NCBI GenBank assembly: GCA_031255895.1
Contig: JAIRRQ010000037.1
Location: 1 to 19,620, forward strand
Origin: Methanocalculaceae archaeon
Lineage (GTDB): Archaea; Halobacteriota; Methanomicrobia; Methanomicrobiales; Methanocorpusculaceae
Reading direction: 5' to 3'
Length of the DNA stretch: 19,620 nt
Positions 1 to 8,198 of this stretch are shown piece by piece (positions within the stretch are counted from its first letter, which is position 1; each line of letters begins with the position of its first letter). The notes under the pieces were generated by a model. The model was not told where the DNA came from. It did not search any database and saw only the letters and a list, made by a program, of their open reading frames with translations. The position numbers and the translations under genes were made by a program.

Positions 1-1881
1 GATGCAATTATCGAATTGACAGCAGGAATCAAAAACGGCAAACAGTATCAGACACTCTTAGGCGTCACCGGATCGGGTAAGACCTTTACGATTGCAAATG
101 TCATTCAAAACACCCAGAAACCGACACTCGTCCTTGCCCATAATAAAACTCTCGCCGCCCAACTCTACAACGAGTTCAAGGAATTTTTTCCGAAAAATCA
201 CGTGGAATACTTCATTTCATATTACGACTATTATCAACCAGAATCCTACATCGCCAAAAAGGATCAGTACATCGAGAAAGATGCCCAGATAAATCCAAAG
301 ATCGAGATGATGCGGCTTGCAACAACAGCTTCGCTTCTTTCCCATCGCGACACGATCGTTGTATCCTCAGTTTCCTGTATATATGGTCTTGGAAACCCAA
401 AAAATTTCCGTAATCTCGGATTTGAACTCTATAAAGGCCAACAGATCTCCCGTCGAAAAATCATGGAAAAGCTGCTTGCCATCCTCTTTAGAAGGAACGA
501 TCTCGAACTGATGCCCGGACGATTTCGTGTCAATGGAGATAACATCGACATTGTTCCAGGATATTTCAATGACATCATCAGAATTGAGATGTTCGGTGAC
601 GAAATCGACCGCATTGCAGAGATTGATAAAAACACTGGTAAAGAAAAAGAGCGGCTGGAGTACTTCTATGTGTATCCTGCCCGTCATTTCGTCACCCCCG
701 AATCAGAGACACAACGAAGTCTTGCCTTGATCCGTACCGAGCTTAACGAAGTACTTGCCGAAGGGAAATTAGATGATTTTGCTGCCAATCGCTTGAAACA
801 GAGAACACAATATGATCTTGAAATGATAGAAGAAACTGGTTCCTGCAAGGGAATTGAAAACTACTCCCGTCACTTCGATGATCGTGCCGCAGGGGAAAAA
901 CCGTTCTGTCTTTTGGACTACTTTCCCAATGATTTCCTGATGATCATTGATGAAAGTCACCAATCGCTGCCACAGGTACGCAGTATGTATAACGGCGATC
1001 ACTCCCGAAAGGTTTCGCTCGTTGAGTACGGGTTCAGACTCCCGAGTGCCTTCGACAACCGACCGCTCAAATACCATGAGTTTGAGAAGTATATGCATCA
1101 GGTCATCTTCGTCTCAGCAACGCCAGGCGAGTACGAACTTTCCCACTCGGATGGTGTCGTCGAACAGATTATCCGACCAACCGGTCTCGTCGATCCGGTT
1201 GTGGAAATCAGACCAATTGCAGGACAAACAGAGGACATCATCAAAGAGATTCAGGCGGTCATTAAACGCGGAGATCGGGCGCTCGTTACCACATTAACCA
1301 AAAAACTCTCTGAAGAGTTGACCGAATACCTTGCGCGGCAAGGAATCAAAACGAGGTATCTCCACTCGGAAATTCAAGTGTTGGAGCGTACCGAGCTGAT
1401 ACGCCAACTTCGACTCGGGAAATTCGACGTGTTAGTTGGTATAAACCTACTCCGTGAGGGTCTTGATATCCCCGAGGTTGGATTTATCGGTATTCTCGAT
1501 GCCGATAAGGAAGGTTTCCTCCGAGACTCGCGAAGTTTGATTCAAATCATTGGCAGAGCAGCACGCAACGCAGAGTCGCTCGTTGTTCTCTATGCAGATA
1601 ATATCACTAAATCAATGCAAACGGCAATATCAGAGACATCACGCAGACGTGAGATGCAGATTACGTTCAATGCGAAGCATGGCATTGTTCCAAAGACGAT
1701 CCGAAAACCAGTGCGGGAAAAGGAAGTTGACATCAAAGATGTCAGGCATCTACCAAAATCGGAGATTCCAAACCTCATCATAGAACTTGAGGCAAAGATG
1801 AAGAACGCCGCCAGTTCACTTGATTTTGAGCTGGCAATTGAATTCCGAAACATAATTAAGGATTTACGAGACGGATTATAG
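1..1881 (+). CDS. uvrB: UvrB, excinuclease ABC subunit B (5' end outside the window)
   Basis: UvrB is the damage-verifying helicase of UvrABC nucleotide excision repair. It is loaded by UvrA, opens the strands at the lesion and recruits the UvrC nuclease. The reading frame is open from base 1, and the residues before the in-frame TTG at 16 (DAIIEL) match the usual UvrB N-terminus, so the gene is cut by the window edge and 16 is not its start; about 20 residues are missing. Visible in order: Walker A GVTGSGKT (61-84), the tyrosine-rich beta-hairpin YYDYYQPESY, the Walker B-like box DESH, motif III VSATPGEYEL, the REGLDIPEVG and QIIGRAARN helicase motifs, and a C-terminal UVR domain (roughly the last 35 residues) that contacts UvrC. 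The 626 visible residues fit the family length of about 650-670. In archaea UvrABC is confined mostly to mesophilic lineages and is regarded as bacterial in origin. No frameshift is seen. Confidence 0.97.
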   Translation, partial: DAIIELTAGIKNGKQYQTLLGVTGSGKTFTIANVIQNTQKPTLVLAHNKTLAAQLYNEFKEFFPKNHVEYFISYYDYYQPESYIAKKDQYIEKDAQINPKIEMMRLATTASLLSHRDTIVVSSVSCIYGLGNPKNFRNLGFELYKGQQISRRKIMEKLLAILFRRNDLELMPGRFRVNGDNIDIVPGYFNDIIRIEMFGDEIDRIAEIDKNTGKEKERLEYFYVYPARHFVTPESETQRSLALIRTELNEVLAEGKLDDFAANRLKQRTQYDLEMIEETGSCKGIENYSRHFDDRAAGEKPFCLLDYFPNDFLMIIDESHQSLPQVRSMYNGDHSRKVSLVEYGFRLPSAFDNRPLKYHEFEKYMHQVIFVSATPGEYELSHSDGVVEQIIRPTGLVDPVVEIRPIAGQTEDIIKEIQAVIKRGDRALVTTLTKKLSEELTEYLARQGIKTRYLHSEIQVLERTELIRQLRLGKFDVLVGINLLREGLDIPEVGFIGILDADKEGFLRDSRSLIQIIGRAARNAESLVVLYADNITKSMQTAISETSRRREMQITFNAKHGIVPKTIRKPVREKEVDIKDVRHLPKSEIPNLIIELEAKMKNAASSLDFELAIEFRNIIKDLRDGL

Positions 1882-1962
1882 TCGAAGATCTTTTGTTTCC
1901 GACATAGACTAAAGAAAGCACATTTCGATCAAAAATGAAAAAAAGACGAAAAGTCACAAACC

Positions 1963-1970
1963 ATTAATTA
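1963..1970 (+). promoter_or_regulatory. Possible TATA-like box for purH
   Basis: The AT stretch ATTAATTA lies about 27-34 bases before the purH ATG at 1997 and no Shine-Dalgarno sequence precedes that ATG. A TATA box normally sits about 26 bases before the start of transcription, so this spacing would give a leaderless or nearly leaderless message. The call rests on spacing and composition only. Confidence 0.25.
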
Positions 1971-1996
1971 CCATCACCCAACCATATACATGTGTT

Positions 1997-3490
1997 ATGA
2001 ATCTCGCACTCCTGTCGGTCTGGGACAAGACCGGTATCATTGATCTTGCCAAAACCCTGGCAACAAAAAACATAGGTATCCTCAGTTCTGGTGGAACTGC
2101 AAAAATTCTTCGCGAGGAAGGTATCCCTGTTAAGGACATTTCAGAGTACACTGACTTTCCTGAAATGATGGACGGACGCGTCAAAACACTGCACCCAAAA
2201 GTGCATGGGGGATTGCTGGGACGTCGTGGCACGGACGATGTTATCATGCAAGAACATGGTATTGAAGGTATCGATATTCTCTGTGTCAATCTCTATCCGT
2301 TTGAGGAGATGTCAGAAAAAAATCTGCAACTGGACGAACTAATCGAATTTGTAGATATCGGTGGTCCAGCAATGATACGCGCAGCATCAAAAAATTTTAA
2401 AGATGTTGCCGTGATTGTGGACCCAAGCGACTATCCTATAGTGATTGATGCAGTCAACAACGGGGGGTTCACCTACGAACAAAGACTTAATCTTGCTGCA
2501 AAAGCATTTACGCGAACTGCTGCATATGATGCGGCAATATCGAACTATCTCAATTGTATCGGTTCTGAGTTCCCATCAACATATACGGTGCAGTTTGCAA
2601 ACGGCCGCCATCTCCGATACGGTGAGAATCCACATCAAAAGGCTGTGGTGTACGGAATGCACGGCATCGCTGGCCAGACAGCTTTGCAAGGAAAGGAGAT
2701 GTCCTACAACAATTATCTGGATGTCCATGCAGCCGTCAATCTCTGTCGCGAGCTGTCATCTCCCGGAACGGTCATTGTAAAGCACAACAACCCCTGTGGG
2801 GTCGCTCTGGGTGTGACTCAACGTGAATCCTATCTTAAGGCACGTGAGGTTGATCCCGTCTCAGCCTACGGTTCGGTCGTCGCGATGAACAGTCCAGTGG
2901 GAAAGGATGTTGCAGATGAAATCTGTTCCACATTTGTAGAGGTACTGATTGCCCCATCCTTCACTGATGATGCACGCGAGATTATGAAGAAAAAGGAAAA
3001 TATGCGTCTTTTGGTTCTTCCTCCAGAGGTTTCAGCGGATGAGCTGAGGACTATCAATGGTGGGGTGTTGGTGCAGAGAACGCCCCGTTATGAAGATGGA
3101 TGGACAGTTGTCTCCAAACGCACACCGACTGAAACGGAGATCGCAGCTATGAAATTTGCCTGGAAGATTGCGAAGTACGCAAGGAGCAATGCAATTGTGT
3201 ACTCGAATGCAACGGAACTGGTGGGTATAGGTGTCGGTCAGATGAATCGCGCGGATTCTGCGAAAATTGCAGTGATGAAAGCGGCGGAATTTGGCAGAAC
3301 TATGAAGGATACAGCCGTAGCATCGGATGCATTCCTGCCATTCACAGATACACTAGAAGTTGTGGCGGCTGCCGGAGCAACCTCTTTGATCCAGCCGGGT
3401 GGTTCGATCCGAGATGCCGAGGTCATTGCGAAAGCAGATGAACTGAACATTGCCATGGTATTCACCGGAACCAGGCATTTCCGACATTAA
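1997..3490 (+). CDS. purH: PurH, bifunctional AICAR formyltransferase / IMP cyclohydrolase
   Basis: PurH carries out the last two steps of purine synthesis, formylation of AICAR to FAICAR and ring closure to IMP. Residues 1 to about 190 are the MGS-like cyclohydrolase domain ([31 protein letters not shown]). The rest is the AICAR transformylase domain, with RYGENPHQ, the catalytic Lys-His pair K262/H263 in [15 protein letters not shown], and the terminal IQPGGSIRD and [11 protein letters not shown] blocks. At 497 residues it is slightly short for the family (about 510-530) but has both domains intact. The usual AFGG..AFN loop reads AYGSVVAMN here. Many archaea use PurO and PurP for these steps instead, so a complete PurH is notable. 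The ATG at 1997 fits homologue N-termini; the ATG at 1990 is out of frame. The T-rich stretch after the stop suggests it ends its own transcript. Confidence 0.96.
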   Translation: MNLALLSVWDKTGIIDLAKTLATKNIGILSSGGTAKILREEGIPVKDISEYTDFPEMMDGRVKTLHPKVHGGLLGRRGTDDVIMQEHGIEGIDILCVNLYPFEEMSEKNLQLDELIEFVDIGGPAMIRAASKNFKDVAVIVDPSDYPIVIDAVNNGGFTYEQRLNLAAKAFTRTAAYDAAISNYLNCIGSEFPSTYTVQFANGRHLRYGENPHQKAVVYGMHGIAGQTALQGKEMSYNNYLDVHAAVNLCRELSSPGTVIVKHNNPCGVALGVTQRESYLKAREVDPVSAYGSVVAMNSPVGKDVADEICSTFVEVLIAPSFTDDAREIMKKKENMRLLVLPPEVSADELRTINGGVLVQRTPRYEDGWTVVSKRTPTETEIAAMKFAWKIAKYARSNAIVYSNATELVGIGVGQMNRADSAKIAVMKAAEFGRTMKDTAVASDAFLPFTDTLEVVAAAGATSLIQPGGSIRDAEVIAKADELNIAMVFTGTRHFRH

Positions 3491-3504
3491 TTTTATTTAT
3501 TCTT
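3491..3504 (+). terminator. T-rich tract after purH
   Basis: Directly after the purH TAA the + strand runs through four Ts, three Ts and further T pairs, with no G or C until 3502. Archaeal RNA polymerase stops at oligo-T tracts without needing a hairpin. The position between purH and a separately promoted gene supports a terminator. Confidence 0.4.
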
Positions 3505-3523
3505 ACCTCGCACACACGCAACT

Positions 3524-3535
3524 AGTATATATTTT
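3524..3535 (+). promoter_or_regulatory. TATA-like promoter element upstream of the DUF4013 gene
   Basis: The sequence AGTATATATTTT is a good match to archaeal TATA boxes. It would place transcription start near 3555-3560, about 30 bases before the preferred ATG at 3589, which leaves room for the ribosome binding site at 3575-3579. The match is by eye. Confidence 0.4.
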
Positions 3536-3574
3536 CATATACTTTCGCAGCATAGCATTTACACTCTCAGGAAA

Positions 3575-3579
3575 AGGTG
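3575..3579 (+). promoter_or_regulatory. Ribosome binding site that decides the start of the DUF4013 gene
   Basis: AGGTG, complementary to the 3' end of archaeal 16S rRNA (GGATCACCTCC), sits 9 bases before the ATG at 3589. The in-frame GTG at 3577 lies inside this site, so 3589 is the better start. Confidence 0.55.
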
Positions 3580-3588
3580 CCTAAAAAC

Positions 3589-4389
3589 ATGGTTATTAAT
3601 ATTGTAAAGAATTTACGTGATTCGTACGATTATGCAAATAAGGCGTTGCATACCTTCAGCAACTGGATTACTCTAATCACGATAAGTCTGCTGACCATGA
3701 TCAGTATGACCATGACGATCTTCGGTTTTACTGTCGCATCCGTTGAAACAATTGCTCCGGAATCTTTGACTTTGATGCTGACAAATATTCCATTTATCGA
3801 AATGATGGGTGAATTCTCTCTAAATTTTTTGTGTGTTGGTGCGATCACTTCCCTTATCTTCAGTATTTTGTGGACAGGTTTTACTCTGCGTGTGTATCGG
3901 GGGGGTGAGCTGAAGCTCGGAACCTGGAGCAGTATGTTCCTCGAAGGTCTATTGGCAACGATCATCTCATTTGTGTACTTTATACCGTATCTTGTGATAT
4001 CCGTATTACTGAAATATTATCCAATGAACAATGCAGTGTATGCTCTTGTAGCAGCAATTATCGAATATGTTGTGATACTGATCACCTGCATGGTAATGAC
4101 CGTAGCATTAATCCGGTTTGCAAAGCAAAAACGGTTTGGTGCTGCATTCCAAATGAAGGAACTGTTCAACGTTATCACAACGATAGGTTGGCTCCGATAT
4201 CTAGGTAACATTATTGTTGTCGGTGCTGTTCTCCTGGTTGTCTATGTCATCCTATTGCTGATTCTAGTGATCGGATGGGTATTGATAGTCGTTGTTGCAC
4301 CGCTTCTAGCCATCTGGGAAGCAAGATTTTTTGCCAATTTGTACGAATCGGCTGTTGCTACGTCCACGTCTACAGTTATCGAGGAATAA
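3589..4389 (+). CDS. DUF4013 family integral membrane protein
   Basis: This is a membrane protein of unknown function that resembles the DUF4013 family common in methanogens and haloarchaea. From the ATG at 3589 it has 266 residues. It opens with an amphipathic stretch (IVKNLRDSYDYANKAL) and then about six hydrophobic segments: near residues 27-50, 68-90, 112-140, 144-170, and two close together at about 201-245. Family-like features are the RGGE... loop after the second hydrophobic segment, the following segment leading into VYFIPYLVI, and the ending APLLAIWEARFFANLYES. No signal peptide, catalytic motif or cofactor site is visible. It appears monocistronic, with its own TATA-like site and T-tracts after the stop. 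A GTG at 3577 is an alternative start but overlaps the Shine-Dalgarno site. The neighbours give no functional clue. The family call comes from overall pattern, not a search. Confidence 0.8.
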   Translation: MVINIVKNLRDSYDYANKALHTFSNWITLITISLLTMISMTMTIFGFTVASVETIAPESLTLMLTNIPFIEMMGEFSLNFLCVGAITSLIFSILWTGFTLRVYRGGELKLGTWSSMFLEGLLATIISFVYFIPYLVISVLLKYYPMNNAVYALVAAIIEYVVILITCMVMTVALIRFAKQKRFGAAFQMKELFNVITTIGWLRYLGNIIVVGAVLLVVYVILLLILVIGWVLIVVVAPLLAIWEARFFANLYESAVATSTSTVIEE

Positions 4390-4390
4390 A

Positions 4391-4426
4391 TCACTTTTTG
4401 TGCCATCACAATTTTTAATTTTTTGT
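4391..4426 (+). terminator. Multiple T-tracts after the DUF4013 gene
   Basis: Three runs of five or six Ts (4394-4398, 4412-4416, 4420-4425) follow the stop codon within 40 bases. This is the typical form of an intrinsic archaeal terminator. Confidence 0.5.
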
Positions 4427-4688
4427 ACCATTCTCACCAGCCATATCACGTGACTCGAAACCAAAATGAAATATGTTATTGACTAATTGGCATTTTTCTG
4501 TTGTTCAATCACTTACCAATTATCCTTTTTCCAGAACTTTGTTTTTTGATTATATCAGAAAAACGTAAAACCCAGAGAGAGTGATTGGAAAACATGCGAT
4601 CCGTCATCTTCACCTAGAGAATAATTTAACTGAATATAAGCCTCGAAAAAATCTCAATTCCTATTTTATCAGAATTTATTGCCAATGT

Positions 4689-4758
4689 AACGAAAGCCAT
4701 TCCACTGTCCATACGACCCTAGCATCAAGAAAGACACAATGGGAAACAGGCTTTCGTT
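4689..4758. repeat. 10-bp inverted repeat with a 50-base loop
   Basis: AACGAAAGCC (4689-4698) is the exact reverse complement of GGCTTTCGTT (4749-4758). Two further G-U pairs are possible on the outside in RNA (4687-4688 with 4759-4760). It lies alone in the spacer, not next to a stop codon. By rough reckoning a 10-bp match at this distance is expected about once by chance in a window this long. Confidence 0.3.
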
Positions 4759-5205
4759 GTTTTGGATTACGTAGATCGCATGATTCTCACATGAAAAATT
4801 ATCCCACGCAATAACAGAACCAATAACAGAATTTTCAATACAACTCATGCAAAAATTCTGCGAAAACACGAACATATCACACAAATTCGAGAGACAACAA
4901 TCGAGCACGGAATTCAGTTCAATGCAAGTATCAGCGATTATAAGAGAAATACAAAACATACATTTGAAAAATTTTGTCGAGAGGGGAAAAACACCCACAT
5001 ACTCACCAGAATAAAACATTCGCAAACAACTGGAAAATGAAGAAATGGTTTGAAACATGCACGTACAAACAATTCAAAACGAAATTTGTGACACTTGAGA
5101 TTCTATTTCTCAGATATAGCGAAAGTAGAATCACTCAAAATAATCTATGAAATAATATATATATTTAATTAAAATACTAGAGATAACAATTTTAATAAAA
5201 ATATA

Positions 5206-5269
5206 ATTATTTATCTAAAAAATAATCAACATATATTATCGTATGAACAAAAACGATTAGATAAATAAT
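5206..5269. repeat. 13-bp perfect inverted repeat upstream of the tetrapyrrole operon
   Basis: Positions 5206-5218 (ATTATTTATCTAA) are the exact reverse complement of 5257-5269 (TTAGATAAATAAT), separated by 38 bases. The right arm contains a TATA-like stretch (ATAAATAATA, 5261-5270) that would place transcription start near 5295, about 60 bases before the first gene. The arrangement could be an operator pair overlapping the promoter or a stem in non-transcribed DNA; AT-richness raises the chance of coincidence. Confidence 0.4.
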
Positions 5270-5353
5270 ATTATGGCATCACACGATTTTTGCCAACTAC
5301 ATCAGTATGAAATACAGTACCTTAAAGTAACACGCAAACCCACATGAATACCA

Positions 5354-5968
5354 ATGATTCCGCTGATGCTTGATCTCTCCGCAAAACACATCCTCATCTT
5401 TGGTGCAGGAGCGGTTGGCATTCGCAAAGCTCGGCATTTTACCAGATGCAGGATGACTATTGTCTCTCGTAGCATCCCTCCAGATATATTTGCAATTCCC
5501 CAAATTAACATCAAACAGATGGATGTCACAGATCTCGAGGATAACGACCTTGCATCCCTCATCGAAAAACACGACATTGTTATCGCCGCACTTTCCGACA
5601 CTAAACAGAATGAACGCATTGTTCATCTCGCAAAAATCGCCGGCAAATGGTACAACAGTGCAACCAGTAACGATGCAAATTTTCTTATACCCTCAACCGT
5701 CCGAGGAAACGAGTACACCATTGCCATCTCCACATCAGGCCTTGTCCCCACCATTCCGCGGTTTATCCGTGAAGATCTTGAAGAACGATATCGCGATCTT
5801 GATAACATGATACGAATGCTCACCACTCTTCGCAAACAGCTTAAGGACACCATTCCCGAACAGAAAAAACGCGCAGAAGTACTCTACGCCATTCTTCACG
5901 ACGAAAAAATCAGACAAAGATGTCGTGAAAACATGAATGCAGACGATCTCATCGCAGGATATCTCTGA
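5354..5968 (+). CDS. Precorrin-2 dehydrogenase (siroheme synthase N-terminal / Met8p type)
   Basis: This enzyme oxidises precorrin-2 to sirohydrochlorin with NAD+; some relatives also insert iron. Sirohydrochlorin is the branch point to siroheme, cobamides and coenzyme F430 in methanogens. The 204-residue protein begins MIPLMLDLSAK as in CysG N-terminal domains and has a Rossmann nucleotide-binding loop GAGAVGIRKARHF (about residues 18-30). It continues with ATSNDANFLIPSTVRGN and ISTSGLVPTIPRFIREDLEE, the typical substrate and dimerisation blocks. There is no SUMT domain; that activity is a separate gene at the end of the operon. The ATG at 5354 fits the family; the ATG at 5344 soon meets a stop. 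Its TGA overlaps the hemA ATG by one base (TGATG), implying coupled translation. It is the first gene of the operon although its reaction is the last, which may help to pull flux forward (inference). Confidence 0.92.
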   Translation: MIPLMLDLSAKHILIFGAGAVGIRKARHFTRCRMTIVSRSIPPDIFAIPQINIKQMDVTDLEDNDLASLIEKHDIVIAALSDTKQNERIVHLAKIAGKWYNSATSNDANFLIPSTVRGNEYTIAISTSGLVPTIPRFIREDLEERYRDLDNMIRMLTTLRKQLKDTIPEQKKRAEVLYAILHDEKIRQRCRENMNADDLIAGYL

Positions 5969-7245
5969 TGCAGGACACTGAGCTTCTCACACCAATCACA
6001 ATCGCCGGAATTGATCACACCATTCTCGATCAGACTCAACTTGCCGAATATCAGTTCGAAGATGAAGTATCATTTCTTACCAACGCCAAGGAACACTTCA
6101 AGGGCGCCCTCCTCTTACAGACTTGCAATCGTGTCGAAATTCTGGTACACGACACAGGGGCTGCGCTCTCAAACTACCTCCACAGCATCGGACGTACTGG
6201 ATTTACCATCTACGAAGGAGGTGACGCCCTGCGTCACCTCCTTGCACTTGCTGCAGGAACAAAATCAATGATCGTTGGAGAAGATCAGATTCTCGGCCAA
6301 CTCAAACGCGCCCTCCTAATCGCAAACAAATGTCACGCAGCAGACTCTATCATCGACATCTGCATCAACACCGCAATCCATGCAGGAGTTGGCATCCGCA
6401 CTGCAACACAGATCAATCGAGGTGCAATCTCCATCGGCTCAATCGCCGTCCAACTTGCCGAGGAACTTCTCGGCAGCCTTGACAACCGCAACATTCTCGT
6501 CGTTGGTGGCGGTGAAATGGGAATGCTTGTCACCCAGGCACTCGCAAAAAAGAATCTTCGGGCGATATATGTCACCAATCGCACCTACAACCATGCCGTC
6601 GAACTTGCCCAGGAGATCGGCGGTCGGGCCATGCGAATGGATCAGCTCTACCACTGCATCTCCTTATCCGACGTCGTTATTTCCTGCACCTCAGCCCCGC
6701 ACACTATCATCACAGAAAAATTGCTTACCATCACCATGAACGAACGATTCTGGCCACTCGATCCCGAACCACGAAAACTGATCCTCATCGACATTGCCCA
6801 GCCCCGTGACACCGAAAACGCTTGCAGAAAAATTCCGGGCGTTCATCTCTTCACCATCGACGACTTACGTACCCTAGCGAAGGAGAACATGAAACGCCGC
6901 GAAAACGAAATCACCCATGCAGATGAACTAATCGAACAATACCTACTCAAATTTGTCAGACACTACAATCGTACCGCCGCAGATGAACTGATCGCAGAAC
7001 TTTATACTTGGGCAGAATCAATCCGTGTGCGAGAACGCGACAAAACACTTGAAAAGCTGGACTGTTCCAATCCTCAAACATTTGCCGTAATTGATGATTT
7101 GACCCGCGTGCTAACCAAAAAACTCCTCGCAGACGCTACACTTTCAATTCGGGCGAACATCGAATGTGCCAACGTCACAACAGCCCGGAAACTAATTGAT
7201 GCAATTACCCATGGTGAACGAGTATGTTTCCTCAAACACGATTAA
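5968..7245 (+). CDS. hemA: HemA, glutamyl-tRNA reductase
   Basis: HemA reduces glutamyl-tRNA(Glu) with NADPH to glutamate-1-semialdehyde, the first committed step of the C5 route to tetrapyrroles. The 425-residue protein has the catalytic cysteine C53 in LLLQTCNRVEI and the GEDQILGQLKRA block. Next come the NRGAISIGSIAVQLAEELLG spine segment and a Rossmann NADPH domain starting at ILVVGGGEMGMLVTQAL with the TNRT motif, and then IDIAQPRD. A C-terminal helical dimerisation domain follows (about residues 320-425). Length and motif order are normal. The ATG overlaps the upstream TGA by one base, and its 3' end overlaps hemB by 22 bases. Coding-strand composition is visibly C-rich. HemA is commonly the controlled step of the pathway, but no direct regulatory signal is seen inside the gene. 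Confidence 0.97.
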   Translation: MQDTELLTPITIAGIDHTILDQTQLAEYQFEDEVSFLTNAKEHFKGALLLQTCNRVEILVHDTGAALSNYLHSIGRTGFTIYEGGDALRHLLALAAGTKSMIVGEDQILGQLKRALLIANKCHAADSIIDICINTAIHAGVGIRTATQINRGAISIGSIAVQLAEELLGSLDNRNILVVGGGEMGMLVTQALAKKNLRAIYVTNRTYNHAVELAQEIGGRAMRMDQLYHCISLSDVVISCTSAPHTIITEKLLTITMNERFWPLDPEPRKLILIDIAQPRDTENACRKIPGVHLFTIDDLRTLAKENMKRRENEITHADELIEQYLLKFVRHYNRTAADELIAELYTWAESIRVRERDKTLEKLDCSNPQTFAVIDDLTRVLTKKLLADATLSIRANIECANVTTARKLIDAITHGERVCFLKHD

Positions 7246-8198
7246 GACGGTTGAGAAGACAGAGCCTGCGTCCTCTGTTTACTGAGACCCAAGTGACGCT
7301 CAATGATCTCATCATGCCCCTGTTCTTTGTGGAAGGGGCAAAGCAAAAAATCCCCATCACATCCATGCCAGGTCAGTTTCGTTGGCCGTTGTCTGCTGCC
7401 GCAGATATTGCAAAAGACCTTGACGCAGATGGCATCAGAGCAGTATTCCTCTTTGGCATCCCAAAAACCAAAGATGCTGTTGCAAGCGCAGCTTTTGCCA
7501 CTGATGGCATTGTCCAGGAAGCAACGCGCGCCATCAAGGCAGCGGTTCCAGAGATGGTGGTTATCACTGATCTTTGCGCCTGTGAGTACACTGATCACGG
7601 CCACTGCGGCATCATGCATGAATCCTGCGATGGACCGGATCTTGACAACGATGCATCACTGGAGCTGATGCAGAAAATCGCCATCAGTCAAGTGATGGCT
7701 GGGGCAGATATAGTTGCACCATCTTGCATGCTAGACGGCATGGTGATGATAATCCGCAAGGCACTGGACGCTGCAGGATACGAGTATGTTCCAATCATGT
7801 CCTATTCAACAAAATTTGCATCCGCACTTTACGGTCCATTCCGTGAGGCTGCATACTCAGGCGTCTCCTTCGGAGATCGAGCTACTTACCAAATAAACCC
7901 TGGAAACGGACGAGAAGCGTTCCGTGAGTCACTACTAGACCTGAAAGAGGGGGCAGACATTCTAATGGTCAAACCAGCGAGTATTTACTTAGACGTACTT
8001 GCGCAGATCAAAAAACTCGGTCTACCCACCGCTGCTTATCAAGTCTCAGGTGAGTACTCGATGATCAAGGCAGCAGCACAAAACAGATGGATCGATGAAA
8101 AATTGATTGTGATGGAATCCCTAACAAGTATCAAACGAGCTGGAGCGGATCTGATCATCACCTACTATGCACAGGACGTTGCGAGGTGGCTAGCGTGA
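7224..8198 (+). CDS. hemB: HemB, porphobilinogen synthase (5-aminolevulinate dehydratase)
   Basis: HemB condenses two molecules of 5-aminolevulinate to porphobilinogen. The 324-residue protein starts [12 protein letters not shown], the usual HemB N-terminus. It has the zinc-binding cysteines C118, C120 and C128 in [11 protein letters not shown], so it belongs to the zinc-dependent rather than the magnesium-only type. The two Schiff-base lysines are K197 ([17 protein letters not shown]) and K250 ([10 protein letters not shown]). [10 protein letters not shown] near the C-terminus is also typical. Start choice: the ATG at 7224 is preceded by GGTGA (7213-7217) at a spacing of 6 and gives the family N-terminus, although it lies 22 bases inside hemA. 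The end overlaps hemL by four bases. Nothing is missing. Confidence 0.97.
   Translation: MFPQTRLRRLRRQSLRPLFTETQVTLNDLIMPLFFVEGAKQKIPITSMPGQFRWPLSAAADIAKDLDADGIRAVFLFGIPKTKDAVASAAFATDGIVQEATRAIKAAVPEMVVITDLCACEYTDHGHCGIMHESCDGPDLDNDASLELMQKIAISQVMAGADIVAPSCMLDGMVMIIRKALDAAGYEYVPIMSYSTKFASALYGPFREAAYSGVSFGDRATYQINPGNGREAFRESLLDLKEGADILMVKPASIYLDVLAQIKKLGLPTAAYQVSGEYSMIKAAAQNRWIDEKLIVMESLTSIKRAGADLIITYYAQDVARWLA
8183..8188 (+). promoter_or_regulatory. Ribosome binding site that decides the hemL start
   Basis: GAGGTG lies 6 bases before the GTG at 8195. The upstream in-frame GTG at 8186 falls within this site, so 8195 is preferred. That start also forms the overlapping GTGA with the hemB stop. 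Confidence 0.6.

Larger units (their letters stand above)
4390..5353. other. AT-rich spacer of about 960 bases with no convincing gene
   Basis: This gap separates the DUF4013 gene from the tetrapyrrole operon. Short frames exist on both strands (for example 4581-4814 on + and 4669-5058 on -) but their translations have no recognisable motif, odd composition and no ribosome binding site. Structures seen: the T-tracts at the left end; a 7-bp inverted repeat TAATTGG/CCAATTA (4484-4490, 4516-4522); a 10-bp inverted repeat (4689-4698 and 4749-4758); and, from about 5140, an extremely AT-rich stretch with a 13-bp perfect inverted repeat (5206-5218 and 5257-5269). The right end must hold the promoter of the hem operon. 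No tRNA cloverleaf, CRISPR repeat or transposase remnant was recognised. Confidence 0.6.

Noticed and set aside
16..18. TTG at 16 as the start of uvrB
   Set aside because: The frame is open from base 1 and the residues before the TTG match the usual UvrB N-terminus, so the gene begins outside the window.
1881..1904. GTCG...CGAC hairpin after uvrB as a terminator
   Set aside because: Only four pairs plus a bulge; the overlapping T-run is short, so evidence is too weak for a feature.
4581..4814. 77-codon plus-strand frame in the same spacer
   Set aside because: No motif, poor start context, and it runs across the inverted repeat; likely chance.
4669..5058. 129-codon minus-strand frame in the spacer before the hem operon
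   Set aside because: No domain or motif is recognisable, the cysteine- and serine-rich composition is unlike the neighbours, and no ribosome binding site was seen. It is kept only as part of the spacer finding.
5140..5280. Very AT-rich stretch as a replication origin
   Set aside because: No origin recognition box repeats and no orc1/cdc6 gene nearby; promoter and leader DNA is a simpler reading.
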